From Oscillospiraceae bacterium (GTDB lineage Bacteria; Bacillota; Clostridia; Oscillospirales; Oscillospiraceae), in assembly GCA_016297855.1 (NCBI GenBank), contig JAEDFW010000025.1, positions 1 through 17,703 on the forward strand: DNA of 17,703 bases. The letters run 5' to 3'. The notes under the pieces are model-generated. The model did no database searches, was not told the origin of the DNA, and worked only from the letters and a program-made list of their open reading frames with translations. The position numbers and the translations under genes were made by a program. Positions 7,278 through 13,919 of the stretch are shown here, piece after piece. Numbering within the stretch: position 1 is the stretch's first letter; each line of letters starts with the position of its first letter.

Positions 7278-8504
7278 ATGATGCAAATATACGAAGAACT
7301 GAAGGCGCGCGGGCTTATTGCGCAGGTTACAAATGAAGACGAGATCCGTGAGTTGGTAAACGCGGGCAAGGCCAGATTCTATATTGGGTTTGACTGCACG
7401 GCAGACAGCCTCACAGCTGGTCATTTTATGGCGCTGACACTTATGAAACGCCTGCAGATGGCAGGTAACCAACCCATTGCTCTCATCGGCGGCGGTACTA
7501 CCATGATCGGCGACCCTTCCGGCCGCACGGATATGCGCAAAATGCTGACCAAAGAGGATATTGATCACAACGCAGCCTGCTTCAAACGTCAGATGGAGCG
7601 CTTTATTGATTTTGGCGAGGGCAAGGCCATGATGCTCAACAATGCCGAATGGCTTCTGAACCTCAATTATGTTGAGCTGCTGCGTGACGTTGGCGCTTGC
7701 TTCTCGGTCAACAACATGCTGCGCGCGGAGTGCTATAAGCAGCGCATGGAAAAGGGTCTGAGCTTTTTGGAGTTCAACTACATGATCATGCAGTCGTACG
7801 ACTTCTACTACCTGTTCCAGCACTACGGCTGCAACATGCAGTTCGGCGGCGACGACCAGTGGTCGAACATGCTCGGAGGCACCGAGCTGATTCGCCGCAA
7901 GCTGGGAAAAGACGCGCACGCGATGACCATCACACTTCTGACGGACTCGCAGGGCAAGAAGATGGGTAAGACAGCCGGCAATGCCGTGTGGCTTGACCCG
8001 AACAAGACCTCTCCGTTTGAGTTCTATCAGTACTGGCGTAACGTCGGCGATCAGGACGTCATGAAGTGCATCCGGATGCTTACCTTCCTGCCGCTCGAGC
8101 AGATCGACGAAATGGACGCGTGGCAAGGCAGTGAGCTGAACAAAGCGAAAGAAATCCTGGCATTCGAGCTGACAAAGCTTGTCCACGGCGAAGAAGAGGC
8201 CAAAAAGGCCGAGGACGCGGCAAAGGCTCTGTTTGGCGCTGGCAGCAGCAATGAGAACATGCCCACAACCGTGTTGGATGAAAGTAAGCTGACAGACGGA
8301 AAAATCGCCATTCTCGACCTGATGCTGGCCTGCGGTCTGATCCCGTCGAAAGGCGAGGGCAGACGGCTTGTCCAGCAAGGCGGCGTGACGGTCGACGATG
8401 AAAAGGTCGGTTCGATTGATGTGTTCGTAACAGCGGAGCAGCTGAAACAGGGTGTCAAAATCCGTAAAGGCAAAAAGGTGTTCCACAAAGCAATCCTCAG
8501 ATAA
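7278..8504 (+). CDS. tyrS: Tyrosyl-tRNA synthetase
   Basis: Class I aminoacyl-tRNA synthetase that charges tRNA-Tyr in the cytoplasm. The 408 residues match the bacterial family. The HIGH-like signature appears as TADSLTAGHF at 41-50, and the tyrosine-binding region contains FDC near 38-40. A conserved GGDDQWSNM stretch lies in the middle. The KMSKS-like loop is KKMGKTAGNA near 227-236, the KxGKT form typical of TyrRS. A C-terminal S4 RNA-binding domain (about 345-405, RLVQQGGVTVDDEKV) contacts the tRNA. Two ATGs stand in tandem at 7278 and 7281. The GGAG at 7270-7273 is 4 bases from the first and 7 from the second, so 7281 may be the true start. The T-box specifier upstream reads UAC, consistent with autoregulation by uncharged tRNA-Tyr. 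Confidence 0.97.
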   Translation: MMQIYEELKARGLIAQVTNEDEIRELVNAGKARFYIGFDCTADSLTAGHFMALTLMKRLQMAGNQPIALIGGGTTMIGDPSGRTDMRKMLTKEDIDHNAACFKRQMERFIDFGEGKAMMLNNAEWLLNLNYVELLRDVGACFSVNNMLRAECYKQRMEKGLSFLEFNYMIMQSYDFYYLFQHYGCNMQFGGDDQWSNMLGGTELIRRKLGKDAHAMTITLLTDSQGKKMGKTAGNAVWLDPNKTSPFEFYQYWRNVGDQDVMKCIRMLTFLPLEQIDEMDAWQGSELNKAKEILAFELTKLVHGEEEAKKAEDAAKALFGAGSSNENMPTTVLDESKLTDGKIAILDLMLACGLIPSKGEGRRLVQQGGVTVDDEKVGSIDVFVTAEQLKQGVKIRKGKKVFHKAILR

Positions 8505-8506
8505 GC

Positions 8507-8540
8507 AAATCCGCCCGGCGCAATTGCGTTGGGCGGATTT
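8507..8540 (+). terminator. Probable terminator after tyrS
   Basis: A 10-bp perfect inverted repeat, AAATCCGCCC (8507-8516) with GGGCGGATTT (8531-8540), begins just after the tyrS stop. The 14-base loop contains its own palindrome CGCAATTGCG (8519-8528). The T-tract is weak (ATTTCATG), so termination may be incomplete. Its position between tyrS and the next promoter supports the call. Confidence 0.7.
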
Positions 8541-8556
8541 CATGCGCTTTCGCGCT

Positions 8557-8584
8557 TTGCAAACAAATAAAATCATGCTATACT
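8557..8584 (+). promoter_or_regulatory. Putative sigma-A promoter for the cwlD-radA operon
   Basis: TTGCAA (8557-8562) and TATACT (8579-8584) are separated by 16 bases, giving a start near 8591. Both hexamers are close to consensus, and the site lies between the tyrS terminator and cwlD. cwlD is under mother-cell sigma factors in Bacillus, so a second sporulation promoter could be hidden here; I do not recognise one. Confidence 0.6.
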
Positions 8585-8593
8585 ATGACCAAG

Positions 8594-8613
8594 CCTCATA
8601 GAGTATCATGAGG
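8594..8613 (+). promoter_or_regulatory. Leader hairpin that can mask the cwlD ribosome-binding site
   Basis: CCTCAT (8594-8599) is the exact reverse complement of ATGAGG (8608-8613), with an 8-base loop. The 3' arm covers the first half of the Shine-Dalgarno sequence GAGGTGG (8610-8616) in front of ATG 8621. In the RNA this could lower translation of cwlD. Only six pairs, so the evidence is modest. Confidence 0.35.
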
Positions 8614-8620
8614 TGGTATT

Positions 8621-9346
8621 ATGAAGAAATTTCTCAGGCGTTTTCTTTTGCCGGTGACGCTGACTCTGGCGGTAATCTATCTGCTGGTGATGTCTTTGTT
8701 TCAGTATTATTATGCCGTGACGACTGCCCGGATGCAGCAATCTCCTGTTACGGTTGTCATCGATCCTGGACATGGCGGTGAGGACGGCGGAGCAAGTTCA
8801 GCAAATGGCATACTGGAAAGCGCAATCAATCTGGAAGTCTCCCTGCGTGTGCGCGATTTGTTTCATCTTCTCGGGGTAAAAACTGCCATGATCCGCGAGA
8901 CAGACACGGCGGTATACACCGGAACATGCAATACCATTCGTGAGAAGAAGGTCTCAGACATCAAGAACCGCGTACAGACGGTGAACTCCGTGCCGAATGC
9001 ACTGCTTGTGAGCATCCACCAGAATTATTTCGAGCAGTCGCAGTATTCCGGCGCACAGGTATTCTACGCCAAAACAGAAGGAAGCAAGGCGCTTGCTGAG
9101 CGCACGCAGCAGCTTTTACGGCAGACACTGGACTGCTCGAACCGGCGTGAGCCGAAAGTTGCGCGCTCTGTCTATCTCATGGAGCATGTTGAATGCACTG
9201 CTATTCTGGTGGAATGCGGGTTTTTGTCAAACGCACAGGAGGAAAAGAATCTGCGCGACGCAGATTACCAAAAGAAGCTGGCTGCGGCGGTCTGCACGGC
9301 GGTGCATAGCTGCATCAGAGAGGAGGGAAACGGCAATGAAGTCTAA
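8621..9346 (+). CDS. cwlD: N-acetylmuramoyl-L-alanine amidase CwlD
   Basis: Zinc amidase that removes the peptide side chain from muramic acid. In spore-formers CwlD acts with PdaA to form muramic-delta-lactam in spore cortex, the mark later read by germination hydrolases. The 241 residues start with a basic N-terminus and a membrane signal-anchor (about 8-30), which places the catalytic domain outside the membrane. The Amidase_3 domain (about 44-232) shows zinc ligands H51 (IDPGHGG), E66 (ILESAIN) and H133 (VSIHQN), plus the catalytic E198 in LVECGFLSN. The VSIHQN form rather than VSIHAN is what I associate with CwlD. There are no SPOR, LysM or other wall-binding repeats. The SD is GAGGTGG, 4 bases before ATG 8621. 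The 3' end overlaps radA by 11 bases. Confidence 0.9.
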   Translation: MKKFLRRFLLPVTLTLAVIYLLVMSLFQYYYAVTTARMQQSPVTVVIDPGHGGEDGGASSANGILESAINLEVSLRVRDLFHLLGVKTAMIRETDTAVYTGTCNTIREKKVSDIKNRVQTVNSVPNALLVSIHQNYFEQSQYSGAQVFYAKTEGSKALAERTQQLLRQTLDCSNRREPKVARSVYLMEHVECTAILVECGFLSNAQEEKNLRDADYQKKLAAAVCTAVHSCIREEGNGNEV

Positions 9347-10691
9347 AAGCGTATTCTACTGCACCAGCTGCGGGAATGAAACACCGCGCTGGCAGGGCCA
9401 GTGCCCGGCCTGCGGTGCATGGAACACCATCACTGAGTACGAAGAAACCAAGATGCCGGGAAAGCGCCAATCTGCCACCGGAAACGCACCGCGCAGAGCA
9501 AAACCGCTGCGCGAGGTGGAAAGCGGCGAGGAGATTCGCTTCTCCACGGGCCTGGGCGAACTCGACCGCGTGCTTGGCGGCGGCGGCGTGAAAGGCTCGC
9601 TGGTTCTTGTCGGCGGCGCACCTGGCATCGGTAAATCGACACTTTTGCTGCAGATCTGCGCGTTTCTCGGAAGAACGCAGAAGATCCTCTACGTCTCCGG
9701 AGAAGAATCTGAACGGCAGCTCAAACTACGCGCCGACCGTCTGCGTGTACAGAGCGATAACCTCTTTGTGCTGTCTGAGACTGATCTCAGCTCCGTGATT
9801 GAGACTGTGAACGAACTGTCGCCCGATATTCTCATCGCAGACTCCATTCAGACGCTGTTTCTACCGCAGAACACGTCCGCGCCGGGGAGCATCTCTCAGG
9901 TCAAAGAGTGCACGCTCGCGCTCATGCAGCTGGCCAAAGGTGGAAATCTAACGGTTTTTGTGGTCGGACACGTCAATAAAGAGGGCGCAATTGCCGGGCC
10001 GAAGGTGCTCGAGCACATGGTAGACTGTGTTTTGTATTTTGAAGGCGAGCAGGCGAGCTGCTACCGCATTTTGCGTGCGGCCAAAAACCGCTTTGGCTCG
10101 ACGAATGAGATCGGTGTCTTTGAAATGGCAGGCGAGGGCCTCCTGGAAGTACCCAATCCCTCGCAAATGCTCTTGAGCGGCCGTCCAAAGGGCGCACCGG
10201 GCACCTGCGTGGCCTGCGCGATGGAAGGAACGCGTCCGGTTCTTGCCGAAGTGCAGGCGCTTGTCGCGCGGACAAGCTTCAACGTGCCGCGCCGCACGAC
10301 GGAAGGCTTTGATTTTAACCGTGCAAACCTGCTGCTTGCAGTGATCGAGAAACGCGGCGGATTGAATATCGGCATGTGTGATGCGTATATTAACGTCATC
10401 GGCGGACTGCAGCTGGACGAGCCCGCTGCCGATCTTGCTGTGGTGCTGGCAATCGCGTCGAGTCACCGTGACAAGCCCATCGATGCCGGTACGACTGCGA
10501 TCGGCGAAGTTGGCCTCACGGGAGAGGTTCGCGCAGTCACGGCGCTGCAGCAGCGTTTGAGCGAGGCTGCGCGCATCGGCTTTACACGCTGCATCATCCC
10601 GCGCAGCGGAACGCAGCACATTCAATCTCCCGACGGTATGGAGCTGGTGCGTGTACGCAATATCCGCGAGGCCATTGAAATTACGTTGTGA
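9336..10691 (+). CDS. radA: DNA repair protein RadA/Sms
   Basis: RecA-like ATPase and DnaB-type helicase that drives branch migration in homologous recombination and repair. The 451 residues include an N-terminal C4 zinc finger (C9, C12, C23, C26; CTSCGN then CPACGAW), a Walker A GGAPGIGKST at 93-102, the RadA-specific KNRFGSTNEIG motif near 250, and a C-terminal Lon-protease-like domain (about 280-451). A longer frame opens at 9093, but ATG 9336 is the start: it has AGGAGGG at 9321-9327, nine bases before it, and it gives the family N-terminus exactly. The 11-base overlap with cwlD suggests translational coupling. The neighbour relation mixes spore-wall and repair functions. Confidence 0.96.
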   Translation: MKSKSVFYCTSCGNETPRWQGQCPACGAWNTITEYEETKMPGKRQSATGNAPRRAKPLREVESGEEIRFSTGLGELDRVLGGGGVKGSLVLVGGAPGIGKSTLLLQICAFLGRTQKILYVSGEESERQLKLRADRLRVQSDNLFVLSETDLSSVIETVNELSPDILIADSIQTLFLPQNTSAPGSISQVKECTLALMQLAKGGNLTVFVVGHVNKEGAIAGPKVLEHMVDCVLYFEGEQASCYRILRAAKNRFGSTNEIGVFEMAGEGLLEVPNPSQMLLSGRPKGAPGTCVACAMEGTRPVLAEVQALVARTSFNVPRRTTEGFDFNRANLLLAVIEKRGGLNIGMCDAYINVIGGLQLDEPAADLAVVLAIASSHRDKPIDAGTTAIGEVGLTGEVRAVTALQQRLSEAARIGFTRCIIPRSGTQHIQSPDGMELVRVRNIREAIEITL

Positions 10692-10709
10692 TACGAAGGA
10701 GAGAACAAG

Positions 10710-11288
10710 ATGGATGGCAGGAAGCTTTTGAACGCGCTTACTGTGGCTGAGCGGTTGAAGGACACCACGCGGCACTGCTACACCTCCGGCGGACGGCATG
10801 AGAGCGTCGCCGAGCACAGCTGGCGGCTTGCCCTGATGGCATACTGGGTCTCGGATGAATTTCCGGAACTCGACATGAACAAGGTCATTAAAATGTGCCT
10901 CATTCACGATCTCGGTGAGGCGTTTACAGGTGATATTCCCACGTTTGAAAAGACTGCACAAGACGAGCAGAAAGAAACACAGCTCCTGTTTTTGTGGGCG
11001 CGCAGCCTGCCCGAGCCGTTCGGCTCAGAAATGTGCGAGTTGTATCAGGAAATGGACGCGCGCAAAACGCCGGAGGCCAAGCTCTACAAAGCGCTGGACA
11101 ATCTCGAAGCTGTCATTCAGCACAACGAGTCGGATATTAAAACCTGGCTGCCGAATGAATACGAGCTGAATCTGACTTATGCTAACGACAAAGTCTTGTT
11201 TTCGGCATATCTCATCCGTCTGCGCGAACTGATCCGGCAGAATACGCAGGAAAAAATAGCCGCAGCACAAAAGGAGAGGGAACCTTGA
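10710..11288 (+). CDS. HD-domain phosphohydrolase, YfbR-like (possible 5'-deoxynucleotidase)
   Basis: A 192-residue soluble protein of the HD superfamily. The metal-binding residues can be seen: R29-H30-E31-S-V-A-E-H36 near the N-terminus, the defining H66-D67 in LIHDLGEAFTGDIPTF, and D130 in ALDNLEAVIQH. The spacing and the HDxGE(A)xxGDIP form fit the YfbR/YGK1 group, whose characterised members remove the 5' phosphate from deoxynucleoside monophosphates. Substrate cannot be fixed from sequence. AAGGAG at 10696-10701 lies 8 bases before the ATG, 18 bases after radA. The stop codon overlaps the TTG start of the next gene by four bases, so the two are coupled. The C-terminus is a charged helix. 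Confidence 0.85.
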   Translation: MDGRKLLNALTVAERLKDTTRHCYTSGGRHESVAEHSWRLALMAYWVSDEFPELDMNKVIKMCLIHDLGEAFTGDIPTFEKTAQDEQKETQLLFLWARSLPEPFGSEMCELYQEMDARKTPEAKLYKALDNLEAVIQHNESDIKTWLPNEYELNLTYANDKVLFSAYLIRLRELIRQNTQEKIAAAQKEREP

Positions 11289-11719
11289 TACGAAAAGCTG
11301 TGCCGGATGATCTTTCCGCTGTAAAGGCGCTTGCGCTGCGGTTATGGCCGCATCACACGCCTGATGCGCTTCAACAAGAACTGTTACCGCTGCTGCAGCA
11401 GCCAGATTCCGCCATTTTTCTGGCATATCAGGATGCGTGCGTTGTTGGATTTGCGCAGTGTCAACTGAGGCAGGATTATGTGGAGGGAACAGACTCCAGC
11501 CCTGTCGGTTATCTTGAGGGCATTTATGTTGTACCGGAGTATCGCCGCCGCGGTTTTGCCGGGCAGTTGATTTCTGCTTGCGAGCGTTGGGCAAAGGCGG
11601 CCGGCTGCAGCGAATTTGCAAGCGACTGCGAGCTATGCAATGAAGAAAGCTTTCGTTTTCACCTGGGCGTAGGCTTTCAGGAGTCGAACCGCATTATCTG
11701 CTTTGCAAAAAAGCTATAG
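11285..11719 (+). CDS. GNAT acetyltransferase resembling AAC(6')-I aminoglycoside 6'-N-acetyltransferases
   Basis: A 144-residue GNAT-fold enzyme that transfers an acetyl group from acetyl-CoA to an amine. The start is TTG 11285, supported by AAGGAG at 11271-11276 and a four-base overlap with the preceding stop. The acetyl-CoA-binding motif A runs at 78-96 (EGIYVVPEYRRRG then FAGQLI). The stretches DYVEGTDSSPVGYLEGIYV (64-82), WAKAAGCSEFASD (102-114) and LGVGFQESNRIICFAKKL (127-144) match what I remember of the AAC(6')-Ig/Ih-type aminoglycoside acetyltransferases over almost the whole protein. Whether it acts on aminoglycosides or an unknown amine is not decidable here. It is a chromosomal gene in an operon-like context, with no integron or transposon features. 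It ends the region-3 gene run. Confidence 0.85.
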   Translation: MIRKAVPDDLSAVKALALRLWPHHTPDALQQELLPLLQQPDSAIFLAYQDACVVGFAQCQLRQDYVEGTDSSPVGYLEGIYVVPEYRRRGFAGQLISACERWAKAAGCSEFASDCELCNEESFRFHLGVGFQESNRIICFAKKL

Positions 11720-11757
11720 AGAAAACATAAAATTCTCCGAATTGGCTGAATCAAGGC

Positions 11758-11786
11758 TTGACAAAACCGGCATCTTCCGCTATACT
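11758..11786 (+). promoter_or_regulatory. Sigma-A promoter for the pyr operon
   Basis: TTGACA (11758-11763) and TATACT (11781-11786) with a 17-base spacer, placing the start near 11793. It lies in the 189-base gap between the acetyltransferase gene and pyrC, about 120 bases upstream of the pyrC start. Confidence 0.85.
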
Positions 11787-11792
11787 CTCACA

Positions 11793-11908
11793 AGGCAATT
11801 TCGGGCCGATCCTTTGCGGCCAACGGGGAGAGCGAATACAAGAAATCAGATATTCTCGTTTTTCCTTCTTCATGAAGAAAGTAACATATTATATGGAGGA
11901 AGCTACCA
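11793..11908 (+). promoter_or_regulatory. pyr operon leader with a small hairpin and a palindrome
   Basis: About 115 untranslated bases. GGCCG (11804-11808) and CGGCC (11817-11821) form a 5-bp hairpin with an 8-base loop. GAATA and TATTC (11834-11838 and 11850-11855 region) can pair weakly just before a T5 run (11859-11863), which hints at an attenuator but is too weak to call a terminator. I do not see the PyrR-binding consensus found in Bacillus pyr leaders. GGAGG at 11895-11899 is the pyrC ribosome-binding site. Some control of pyrimidine synthesis is expected here, but its mechanism is not visible. Confidence 0.4.
11866..11879. repeat. 14-base perfect palindrome in the pyr leader
   Basis: TTCTTCATGAAGAA is its own reverse complement, about 75 bases downstream of the predicted transcription start and 30 upstream of pyrC. 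With no loop bases it is a poor RNA hairpin, so a protein-binding operator is the more natural reading, if it is functional at all. Confidence 0.4.
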
Positions 11909-13180
11909 ATGGATCTTCTGCTGAAACAGGCTATGGTTTTCCGAGACGGCGCGTTTCATAGGGATTGTGTTTCCGTTCGTGATGGCATTCTTCAATTCGG
12001 CGGCACCGGTTTTGTTCCGGAACTGGTGTTTTCCAGCAATGATTTATATGTTTTACCCGGTTTCGCGGATGTGCACGTGCATCTGCGGGAACCGGGTTTT
12101 TCTTATAAGGAAACCATCAAAACCGGCACAAGGGCAGCTGCACGCGGTGGATATACCGCAGTCTGCGCCATGCCGAATCTGAACCCTGTGCCGGACTCTT
12201 TGGAGCATTTGCGCGCACAGCTTGGCGTAATTGAAACAGATGCATGTATCCGCGTTCTGCCCTACGGCTCGATCAGCGTGGGAGAATTGGGAGAAGCGGT
12301 TGCCGATTTTTCGGCAATGTCTCCGTATGTGGCAGGCTTTTCCGATGATGGCCGTGGCGTACAGAACCGAGAAGTTATGCGTGAGGCTATGTTGCTTGCC
12401 AAGTCGCTCGGAAAGATCATCGTGGCACATTGTGAGGACAATTCGCTGCTGCGCGGCGGCTATATCCACGACGGGGATTACTGCGCCGCACACAGGCACA
12501 AAGGTATTTGCTCTGCGTCGGAATGGCGGCCGATTGCACGCGATATGGAGTTGGTTGCCGAGACGGGATGCAGCTACCACGTCTGCCACATCTCCGCCAA
12601 AGAGAGCGTCGCGCTCATCCGCGAGGCAAAACGCGCCGGTCTGGACGTCACATGCGAAACCGCGCCGCACTATCTGCTGCTGGATGATTCGATGCTGCAG
12701 GAGGATGGACGGTTCAAGATGAACCCGCCCATTCGCAGCAGGGCAGACCGTGAGGCGCTTCTGGAAGGTATCTGCGACGGAACGATCGACATGATTGCCA
12801 CCGACCACGCGCCGCATACAATGGAAGAAAAAAACCGCGGGCTTTCCGGCAGCCTGATGGGCGTCGTTGGATTGGAGACTGCGTTTCCGCTTCTGTATAC
12901 CGGCCTGGTGCTTAGCGGTGTCTGCCGGCTTTCCGATCTTGTCAGGCTTCTCCATGACGCGCCAAACCGCCGCTTTGGCCTGAAAAACGACTACGCGGCA
13001 GGGCAGCCCGCCAATTTCACCGTCTTTGATCTTGGCGCGCAATACCGCATCGACCCGGATGAGTTCTTGTCCATGGGCCGCAGCACGCCGTTTGCCGGTT
13101 GGCGCGTGAACGGCCGGTGTAAGCTGACGGTTGCCGGCGGTAACATTGCATACTGCGACTGGAAACAGGAAAGGATGTGA
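11909..13180 (+). CDS. pyrC: Dihydroorotase (class I)
   Basis: Zinc amidohydrolase that cyclises carbamoyl-aspartate to dihydroorotate, the third step of de novo UMP synthesis. The 423 residues match class I bacterial enzymes. The metal-binding HVH is at 56-58 in DVHVHLREPG, with substrate-binding R60 following, then the conserved AMPNLNP (88-94), FSDDG, and the C-terminal active-site TDHAPHT near 298-304, which contains the catalytic Asp. The C-terminal beta-domain has the family ending GW-R-V-NG-R. ATG 11909 follows GGAGG at 11895-11899. It is the first gene of the pyr operon. Four bases separate it from pyrK. In gut Firmicutes some hydantoinase relatives look similar, but the operon leaves little doubt. 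Confidence 0.95.
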   Translation: MDLLLKQAMVFRDGAFHRDCVSVRDGILQFGGTGFVPELVFSSNDLYVLPGFADVHVHLREPGFSYKETIKTGTRAAARGGYTAVCAMPNLNPVPDSLEHLRAQLGVIETDACIRVLPYGSISVGELGEAVADFSAMSPYVAGFSDDGRGVQNREVMREAMLLAKSLGKIIVAHCEDNSLLRGGYIHDGDYCAAHRHKGICSASEWRPIARDMELVAETGCSYHVCHISAKESVALIREAKRAGLDVTCETAPHYLLLDDSMLQEDGRFKMNPPIRSRADREALLEGICDGTIDMIATDHAPHTMEEKNRGLSGSLMGVVGLETAFPLLYTGLVLSGVCRLSDLVRLLHDAPNRRFGLKNDYAAGQPANFTVFDLGAQYRIDPDEFLSMGRSTPFAGWRVNGRCKLTVAGGNIAYCDWKQERM

Positions 13181-13184
13181 CACG

Positions 13185-13919
13185 GTGCAGCAAGGACTGT
13201 ATGAGATCATTGAGAATACAGCGCTGGCGGACAGCGTCATGCGCATGCGCCTGCAGGGCGACACCTCCGCCATCACCGCGCCGGGTCAGTTTGTCAATAT
13301 CCGGCTGAATGGGCTGTTTCTTCGCAGGCCCATTTCAGTATGCGACATTGAAGCCGACGTTTTGACCATCATCTACAAGGTCGTTGGTCGCGGCACTGCG
13401 CAAATACGCGCATGTTTGCCCGGGCAAACGCTCGACCTTCTCACGGGGCTTGGCAACGGCTATGATCTTTCGTGCGCCGGTGATGCGCCGCTGTTGTTGG
13501 GTGGCGGTGTCGGCGTGCCGCCGATGTATCTGCTGGCAAGACGTCTGCGCGAGGCTGGAAAGCAGGTGCTGGTGGTACTTGGCTTCAACACCGCGAGCGA
13601 AGTGTTTTATGAGGATGAATTCCGCCGCCTTGGATGCGCTGTTATGATCGCCACTGCCGATGGAAGCTACGGGAAAAAGGGTTTTGTGACCGACGCTTTA
13701 CCGGAAAGCTACAGCCATTTCTACGCCTGCGGCCCTGAACCTATGCTCAGGGCAGTCTGCCGTGCAACCAAGACTTCCGGTCAACTCAGCTTTGAACGGC
13801 GCATGGGCTGCGGCTTCGGTGCCTGTATGGGCTGTTCGTGCAAAACGCTCACCGGCAATAAGCGGATTTGTAAAGAAGGCCCTGTTATGCGGAAGGAGGA
13901 GATCCTGTGGGAAGACTGA
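13185..13919 (+). CDS. pyrK: Dihydroorotate dehydrogenase electron-transfer subunit
   Basis: Iron-sulfur flavoprotein that partners with PyrD in the class 1B, NAD-linked dihydroorotate dehydrogenase. It passes electrons from PyrD's FMN through FAD and [2Fe-2S] to NAD+. The 244 residues have an FAD-binding beta-barrel with RRPIS at 47-51, an NAD-binding domain with GGGVGVPP at 106-113 and ACGPEPML at 181-188, and a C-terminal [2Fe-2S] site with C209, C214, C217 and C229 (CGFGACMGC, then RIC). C219 is an extra Cys. The frame is open upstream to 13131, but GTG 13185 gives the family N-terminus and has AAAGGA at 13170-13175. It overlaps pyrD by 13 bases, fitting 1:1 subunit production. Confidence 0.94.
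   Translation: MQQGLYEIIENTALADSVMRMRLQGDTSAITAPGQFVNIRLNGLFLRRPISVCDIEADVLTIIYKVVGRGTAQIRACLPGQTLDLLTGLGNGYDLSCAGDAPLLLGGGVGVPPMYLLARRLREAGKQVLVVLGFNTASEVFYEDEFRRLGCAVMIATADGSYGKKGFVTDALPESYSHFYACGPEPMLRAVCRATKTSGQLSFERRMGCGFGACMGCSCKTLTGNKRICKEGPVMRKEEILWED

Noticed and set aside
6846..8576. Long minus-strand open frame of 576 codons across the transporter and tyrS
   Set aside because: It lies antisense to two well-supported genes, its translation (Cys/His/Arg-rich, no recognisable domain) looks like a complement of coding sequence, and it spans the tyrS terminator.
9093..9335. N-terminal extension of RadA from ATG 9093
   Set aside because: It would overlap cwlD by over 250 bases and add non-family sequence. 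ATG 9336 has a strong AGGAGGG and gives the normal zinc-finger N-terminus.
9948..10961. Minus-strand open frame of 337 codons opposite radA
   Set aside because: Same reason: antisense to a gene with unmistakable motifs, no family recognised.
11793..11870. PyrR-type attenuator in the pyr leader
   Set aside because: I could not match the PyrR-binding loop consensus, and the only stem before the T5 run is about five AT-rich pairs. Recorded only as a leader.
11703..11961. Short plus-strand frames through the pyr promoter and leader, possible attenuator peptide
   Set aside because: They begin before or within the promoter, so the transcript would lack their starts, and they run into pyrC in another frame without a good ribosome-binding site.
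13131..13184. N-terminal extension of PyrK from ATG 13131
   Set aside because: It overlaps the end of pyrC. GTG 13185 has a proper ribosome-binding site and fits the family N-terminus.
12053..13276. Minus-strand open frame of 407 codons opposite pyrC
   Set aside because: Antisense shadow of pyrC in GC-rich DNA; no recognisable domain and no plausible operon context.
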